Shown piece by piece: positions 6,766 through 10,115 of a DNA stretch of 10,115 bases; the first letter of the stretch is position 1, and every line of letters begins with the position of its first letter. Under the pieces are notes generated by a model. It made no database searches, was not told the DNA's origin, and saw only the letters and a list, made by a program, of their open reading frames with translations. The position numbers were made by a program, and so were the translations under genes. Origin of the DNA: DATKDU01 sp035512595 (GTDB lineage Bacteria > Planctomycetota > Planctomycetia > Pirellulales > Pirellulaceae); assembly GCA_035512595.1 (NCBI GenBank), contig DATKDU010000229.1, positions 1-10,115 on the forward strand, given 5' to 3'.

Positions 6766-6963
6766 TCACTTCTGCTGCTGCTCCGCATTGATCTCATCAA
6801 GCAGCCTCTGCACCTGCTGCTCCATCAAATCGGTCCACTCCGCCACCGCATGGCGGCTGTCGCGCTCCTTCGGCACTTCCACCGGCGGGCCGAACTTGAC
6901 GACCGCTCGCCGCCGGCCGCGAATGCCCGGATCGTCCGCTTTCAGCACATCTTCCTCGAACTT
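6766..6963 (-). pseudogene. C-terminal fragment of a larger protein, possibly an acyltransferase
   Basis: The last 65 codons of this minus-strand frame read like genuine protein: KFEEDVLKADDPGIRGRRRA, then VVKFGPPVEV, then a helix ending VQRLLDEINAEQQQK and a TGA stop... The FGxPVEVP segment followed by a helix resembles the tails of 1-acyl-glycerol-3-phosphate acyltransferase-like (PlsC-type) proteins. Upstream in the frame (6964-7115) the translation loses protein character, no HxxxxD acyltransferase motif is seen, and then the DinB gene occupies the strand. So the N-terminal and catalytic part is missing. It is either a decayed remnant of a gene cut by deletion or rearrangement, or a short gene with an unrecognised start. 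The stop codon type was taken from the frame end; family assignment is tentative, but fragment status is more secure. Confidence 0.4.
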
Positions 6964-7115
6964 CGAGGCGCAAATGCAAATCGGCCTGACTACGAAACAG
7001 GAGCCCACTCGCGCGGCTTTTTTCGGGACAGGAGACGGATTCGACCGGATGACTGGCCTGATTGCCGGAAAGTCCGACACCCTGACGGCAGTTTGGCTCC
7101 CCACATTTTCAGCAC
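6964..7115. other. Unassigned stretch between DinB gene and the fragment
   Basis: No credible gene on either strand. Together with 6697-6765 and the fragment at 6766-6963, this makes 419 bases without an intact gene. The plus-strand piece AGCC, nine bases, GGCT followed by six T residues (7002-7024) looks superficially like a weak terminator, but its stem is only four pairs. The stretch probably marks the scar of the rearrangement that removed the rest of the neighbouring gene. Confidence 0.4.
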
Positions 7116-7583
7116 TTACACGCCCAGCGCCCGTCGTTTCTCCCGGATGAACTCGATGTGATGCGGAATGTGTTTGGTGACGTTGGTTATGAGCTTTTCC
7201 AGCGTCTGCTCGCCCGCCTCGCTGTGGTTCCCCTTCCTCTGGAAGGCATTCTCCGGCAGCGAGCGGAGGATGCGGACCATATGCCGGCGGCACGCTTCGA
7301 TGAGATTCAGCTCCTCTGCGACGTCCCGGGCCGCGTAGGCCAGGTTCGCAGCATACAGATCCGGATCGCCGCCGAAGTACGTCGGCTGCTCCTGGGCAAT
7401 GACCCGCGTCATCCGGTCCAGGTACACCGGCTCGAAGTCGGCAATGTGGCAGAGGCACTCGTGCGTGCTCCACTTCCCCTCGATCGGCCGGGCCAAAAGC
7501 TGCTCCCGCGTCATTCCGGCGACCGCCTCACGGAGCAGCGCGGGGCCGGCGGCATAGTCGTCGATTAGTTGGGAAAGGGACAT
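7116..7583 (-). CDS. DinB-like family protein
   Basis: A 155-residue four-helix-bundle protein of the DinB/YfiT-like superfamily, which includes metal-dependent thiol transferases (bacillithiol, mycothiol) and many members of unknown substrate. Family landmarks are LIDDYAAGPALLREAVAGMTREQL near the N-terminus, KWSTHECLCHIADFE (37-51) with H46 in the usual first metal position, and KHIPHHIEFI (137-146) with H138 and H142 completing a plausible His triad. The length is typical of the family. It follows the DUF4058 gene by only five bases on the same strand, so the two are almost certainly co-transcribed and possibly translationally coupled; no Shine-Dalgarno is evident before its ATG. The substrate cannot be read from the sequence. 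Confidence 0.88.
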   Translation of the reverse strand: MSLSQLIDDYAAGPALLREAVAGMTREQLLARPIEGKWSTHECLCHIADFEPVYLDRMTRVIAQEQPTYFGGDPDLYAANLAYAARDVAEELNLIEACRRHMVRILRSLPENAFQRKGNHSEAGEQTLEKLITNVTKHIPHHIEFIREKRRALGV

Positions 7584-7588
7584 GGCGG

Positions 7589-8425
7589 CTAAATTGCGAG
7601 GAAGTGACCGACCAATTCCGCGGCCCAGGCAGCGTCCTCAGGAGGCAGCGGTGGATCGGGGGGCCGGGAATAATCGATGGCGCCACGCCAATACGGCCCA
7701 CTATCGTACACACGGTTGAAGTGCCATTGCAGGTCGAGCGTCGGCTCCGCTTCTTCCCGGCGCAGCGGTATTGGAATGCAAGGGAGCGATTCGCGAATCG
7801 TCGTGGGGAAAAGCTGACAGTCCATGGCATCCCCCATTCGCTGCCACCACCGATTGACGGACACCAGGTAGTCGGGGTGCGGCGAAAGCTCGGCGACAAT
7901 CTGAGCCAACGCTGGATAGGGACAGAGCCGCTCACCGCTGCGAAGCAAATCAAGCTCCACCAGACTGACATCCGAATCCAGATTCTCGCGCTGCTTGTGC
8001 TCGTAGGCTCGGCGATCCTGTCCCGGCCGCTTGTTCGTCGGACTGACGATCTCAATGACCGTAATCAAGTGGTGTTTGCGCGATGAATCGAGAATCTCCA
8101 CGAAAGAGTGTCGAATCGGTTCCACGTTGACCGTCACGTCCACCGATTGGGAGACGACCGTCCGGGGACCATCCGCCAGCGCCACGGCCGATTCGCGCGC
8201 CGCACCGGCCCCTTTGACGACTGTCACGTCGGGAACGACGCGCCGCACTACCGGAGCCTCCTCCAGGAAGCCAATTTCCGGGCGCATCTCCAAACGCGCG
8301 TAATACGGCCGCGGCAGCACTCGATTCAGCTCATTGCGAAGATCTGCCGCCAGCGCATAGTGAAAATCGGGCCATATATCTGGTGCTTCCAGATACGGAT
8401 CGAAGCCGGGAAATGGGGAGGGCAT
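7589..8425 (-). CDS. DUF4058 family protein
   Basis: A 278-residue protein with the characteristic DUF4058 start, MPSPFPGFDPYLE, followed by WPDFH (18-22) and a helix LRNELNRVLP. The family core is present: PDVTVV (65-70), FVEILDSSRKHHLITVIEIVSPTNK (108-132) and GQDRRAYEHKQRE (135-147), then DLLRSGE (159-165) and YLVSVNRWW (186-194). Length is in the usual range for the family. DUF4058 is common in planctomycetes and cyanobacteria and has no established function. The conserved IEIxSPxNK strand with acidic and Lys residues recalls nuclease-like folds, but I would not claim that. It is the first gene of a pair with the DinB-like gene, and divergent from purE across an 86-base region. No Shine-Dalgarno is visible. 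Confidence 0.92.
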   Translation of the reverse strand: MPSPFPGFDPYLEAPDIWPDFHYALAADLRNELNRVLPRPYYARLEMRPEIGFLEEAPVVRRVVPDVTVVKGAGAARESAVALADGPRTVVSQSVDVTVNVEPIRHSFVEILDSSRKHHLITVIEIVSPTNKRPGQDRRAYEHKQRENLDSDVSLVELDLLRSGERLCPYPALAQIVAELSPHPDYLVSVNRWWQRMGDAMDCQLFPTTIRESLPCIPIPLRREEAEPTLDLQWHFNRVYDSGPYWRGAIDYSRPPDPPLPPEDAAWAAELVGHFLAI

Positions 8426-8511
8426 ATTAGGGGCGGTACGGGCAATGGGAGAAATGCAGTCGCGAGCTTATTATACGACTAAACCCCTGACTCCCCAAGG
8501 AACGTTTCCTC
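8426..8511. promoter_or_regulatory. Divergent promoter region of DUF4058 and purE
   Basis: An 86-base spacer between divergent starts. On plus, TTATAC (8471-8476) inside an AT-rich island in otherwise GC-rich DNA is a reasonable -10 for purE, about 35 bases before its ATG, but no good -35 is visible upstream. AAGGAA (8497-8502), nine bases before ATG 8512, is the purE ribosome site. Confidence 0.4.
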
Positions 8512-9003
8512 ATGCCCGAACCAGCCCCCCTCGTCGGCGTCATCATGGGGAGCAAGTCCGACTGGGAGACGATGCGCCACGCCGCCGACGTGCTCGCCCA
8601 GTTCGGCGTGCCGCATGAATGCCGCGTCGTTTCAGCCCATCGCACGCCTGACTGGATGAGCCAGTATGCCAAGGAAGCAGAGGGGCGCAAGCTCGAGGTG
8701 ATCATCGCCGGGGCCGGCGGTGCGGCTCATTTGCCGGGGATGGTGGCGGCGCTGACCGTGCTGCCGGTGCTGGGCGTCCCCGTGCAGAGCAAGTCGCTCT
8801 CCGGGCTCGACTCGCTCCTCTCGATCGTGCAAATGCCCGGCGGCGTTCCGGTCGCCACGCTGGCGATCGGCGAAGCGGGGGCCAAGAACGCGGGGCTCTT
8901 GGCCGTGCGCATCCTGGCGACGACGCGGCCGGACCTGCGGCAGAAGCTGCACGACTTCATGGACGAGCAAGCCCAAAACGTGCTCGGGGAGACGCTGCCT
9001 TGA
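8512..9003 (+). CDS. purE: N5-carboxyaminoimidazole ribonucleotide mutase
   Basis: Class I PurE converts N5-CAIR, the product of PurK, to CAIR in de novo purine synthesis; it normally works as a cytoplasmic octamer. The 163-residue protein carries all main family motifs: GVIMGSKSDW (9-18), VVSAHRTP (39-46) containing the catalytic His region, AGAGGAAHLPGM (66-77), PVLGVPVQS (85-93), SIVQMPGGVPVATLAIG (103-119) and GAKNAGLLA (122-130). Length matches the family. ATG 8512 has AAGGAA nine bases upstream. Its TGA stop (9001-9003) overlaps the TTG start of purK by four bases (TTGA), indicating a translationally coupled purEK operon. Confidence 0.97.
   Translation: MPEPAPLVGVIMGSKSDWETMRHAADVLAQFGVPHECRVVSAHRTPDWMSQYAKEAEGRKLEVIIAGAGGAAHLPGMVAALTVLPVLGVPVQSKSLSGLDSLLSIVQMPGGVPVATLAIGEAGAKNAGLLAVRILATTRPDLRQKLHDFMDEQAQNVLGETLP
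8986..8991 (+). promoter_or_regulatory. Shine-Dalgarno supporting the purK TTG start
   Basis: GGGGAG within the end of purE lies eight bases before TTG 9000, which favours that start over GTG 9009. Confidence 0.55.
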
Positions 9004-10115
9004 GCCAGGTGATCTCCCCCGGCAGCACGCTCGGCGTCCTCGGCAGCGGCCAGCTTGGGCGGATGTTCACGATCGCAGCGCGGCGGCTGGGCTATCGGGT
9101 CCATGTCTTTTCGCCCGACTACGACACGCCGACGGGCCAGGTCGCCGATCTGGAAATCCGGGCGGCCTATGACGATTTGGACGCCGTCGCCGACTTTGCC
9201 CGCGGCGTTTCGGTGGTCACCTTTGAGTTCGAGAACGTCCCGGCGCTGGCCACGGCGACCTGCGAAAAACACGCGCCGGTCCGTCCCGGCGGCCATGTGC
9301 TGCACACGACGCAGAACCGCCTGCGCGAAAAAACCTTTCTGAAAAACGCCGGTATTCCGGTAACGCCGTTCTGGCCGGTCGGATCGCACGAAGAGCTAAC
9401 CGCGGCACTGGCGGAGTGCGGCAATAGCGGCGTGCTGAAAACGACCGCCTGGGGCTACGACGGCAAAGGACAAGCGCGGATCAAGTCGCGGGAGGATGCC
9501 GCTCGCGTAGGACAGGTTTTCAACCTGTCCAATCTGGACTCTGGCAGGCGGGACGCCTGCCCTACGATCCTGGAAGCCTTCATCGATTTCGCCTGCGAAG
9601 TCTCAGTCATCGGCGCTCGCGGCACCGACGGCTCGTTCGTCGCCTACGGCCCGGTGCAGAACGCCCACGCCAACCACATCCTCGACGTGACGAGCGCCCC
9701 TGCCGCGGTCAGCCCGCGCGTCGCAGCAGACGCCGTTGAAATCACACGCGAAATCTTCCAGCGGCTCGACGTCGTCGGCGTGCTGTGCGTCGAGTTCTTC
9801 GTGACCAGGGACGACCGGCTGCTCGTCAACGAACTGGCTCCGCGGCCGCACAACAGCGGCCACTATACGATTGACGCCTGCTTATCGTGTCAGTTCGAGC
9901 AGCAGGTGCGGGCCGTCTGTGGGCTGCCGCTGGGTTCGCCCGAGCAACTGCGGCCGGCGGCCATGGCCAATCTCCTCGGCGACCTGTGGCAAAACGGTTC
10001 GCCGAACTGGTCCGCGGCACTGGGTCATCGCGACGTCAAGCTGCACCTCTACGGCAAAGCCGACTCCCGCCCGGGCCGCAAGATGGGGCATCTGACGGCA
10101 CTGGCTGACACGGCC
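9000..10115 (+). CDS. purK: N5-carboxyaminoimidazole ribonucleotide synthase (partial, 3' end off window)
   Basis: PurK is an ATP-grasp enzyme joining bicarbonate to AIR with ATP hydrolysis to give N5-CAIR for PurE. It runs off the window after 372 codons; family members are around 355-390, so little is missing. Motifs visible from the TTG start: GVLGSGQLGRM (12-22), VTFEFENVP (73-81), glycine-rich loop WGYDGKGQ (151-158), ILEAFIDFACEVSVI beginning at 190, and metal/ATP-binding NELAPRPHNSGHYT (277-290). Toward the end come HLYGK (349-353) and PGRKMGH (358-364). TTG 9000 overlaps the purE stop and has GGGGAG eight bases before it; GTG 9009 is the alternative. Between the glycine-rich loop and ILEAF, residues 170-189 are encoded by a twin-hairpin repeat in frame. 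This makes that connection 31 residues, against about 21 in Bacillus subtilis PurK as I recall it. All other motifs are intact, so the enzyme is probably functional. Confidence 0.95.
   Translation, partial: MSQVISPGSTLGVLGSGQLGRMFTIAARRLGYRVHVFSPDYDTPTGQVADLEIRAAYDDLDAVADFARGVSVVTFEFENVPALATATCEKHAPVRPGGHVLHTTQNRLREKTFLKNAGIPVTPFWPVGSHEELTAALAECGNSGVLKTTAWGYDGKGQARIKSREDAARVGQVFNLSNLDSGRRDACPTILEAFIDFACEVSVIGARGTDGSFVAYGPVQNAHANHILDVTSAPAAVSPRVAADAVEITREIFQRLDVVGVLCVEFFVTRDDRLLVNELAPRPHNSGHYTIDACLSCQFEQQVRAVCGLPLGSPEQLRPAAMANLLGDLWQNGSPNWSAALGHRDVKLHLYGKADSRPGRKMGHLTALADTA
9507..9565. repeat. Twin-hairpin palindromic repeat inside purK, translated in frame
   Basis: Hairpin one: arms GGACAGGTT (9510-9518) and AACCTGTCC (9522-9530), loop TTC, nine perfect pairs. 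Hairpin two: arms GGCAGGCG (9543-9550) and CGCCTGCC (9554-9561), loop GGA, eight perfect pairs. The spacer is 12 bases, and the unit is bounded by GTAG and CTAC (CGTAGG and CCTACG if one or two more bases are included on each side). The 59 bases plus one flanking G make exactly 20 codons, giving VGQVFNLSNLDSGRRDACPT. The architecture equals that of the repeat at 3783-3839. No flanking target duplication is visible. Confidence 0.9.

Noticed and set aside
7002..7024. Terminator-like AGCC/GGCT hairpin followed by six T residues
   Set aside because: Stem of only four pairs with a nine-base loop, and no plus-strand gene just upstream that would use it.
6964..7473. Upstream part of the minus frame that holds the acyltransferase-like tail
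   Set aside because: Beyond 6963 the translation loses protein character, and from 7116 it is a shadow of the DinB-like gene, so the frame is not one intact protein.
1..10115. CRISPR array, tRNA, rRNA, insertion sequence or defence island
   Set aside because: No regularly spaced direct repeats, no recognisable tRNA or rRNA, no transposase or integrase, and no known defence-gene domain were seen.

Overview
This is a GC-rich bacterial chromosome segment. Its content points to the Planctomycetota, probably near Pirellulales. The evidence is a DUF1501 protein with a Tat signal, a DUF4058 protein, several small proteins of a kind seen mainly in that phylum, a membrane-anchored protein ending in a DPF / YSVGxNGxDD tail, and GTAGGAC-type palindromic repeats. 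The phylum is inferred from family knowledge; no rRNA or other marker is present.

Left part (1-2922, plus strand): a DUF1501 exported protein, then a membrane-anchored protein of unknown function 28 bases downstream. Both converge on a minus-strand block (2937-5416) in which purH (AICAR transformylase / IMP cyclohydrolase) is followed by an unknown protein with two cysteine clusters. A 57-base twin-hairpin repeat fills the gap between those two genes and overlaps the last base of the purH stop codon.

Middle part (5417-7115): a 230-base region separates purH from a divergent, basic, 109-residue putative DNA-binding protein. Next come an acidic 63-residue protein on the minus strand with a clear Shine-Dalgarno, an uncertain 62-residue ORF just upstream of it, and an 87-residue unknown protein on plus. 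The stretch 6697-7115 holds no intact gene. It carries what looks like the severed C-terminal tail of a larger protein, possibly an acyltransferase.

Right part (7116-10115): a tight minus-strand pair, DUF4058 then DinB-like, lies divergent from purE-purK. purE and purK carry out the two-step conversion of AIR to CAIR in de novo purine synthesis, and purH carries out the last two steps of the same pathway. purK starts at a TTG overlapping the purE stop and runs off the window with 372 codons visible.

The most unusual signal is inside purK. Bases 9507-9566 form a twin-hairpin palindromic repeat, bounded by GTAG and CTAC, that is read in frame as 20 amino acids. It has the same architecture as the intergenic repeat after purH, but with different stem sequences. 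This resembles in concept the protein-coding palindromic elements of Rickettsia.
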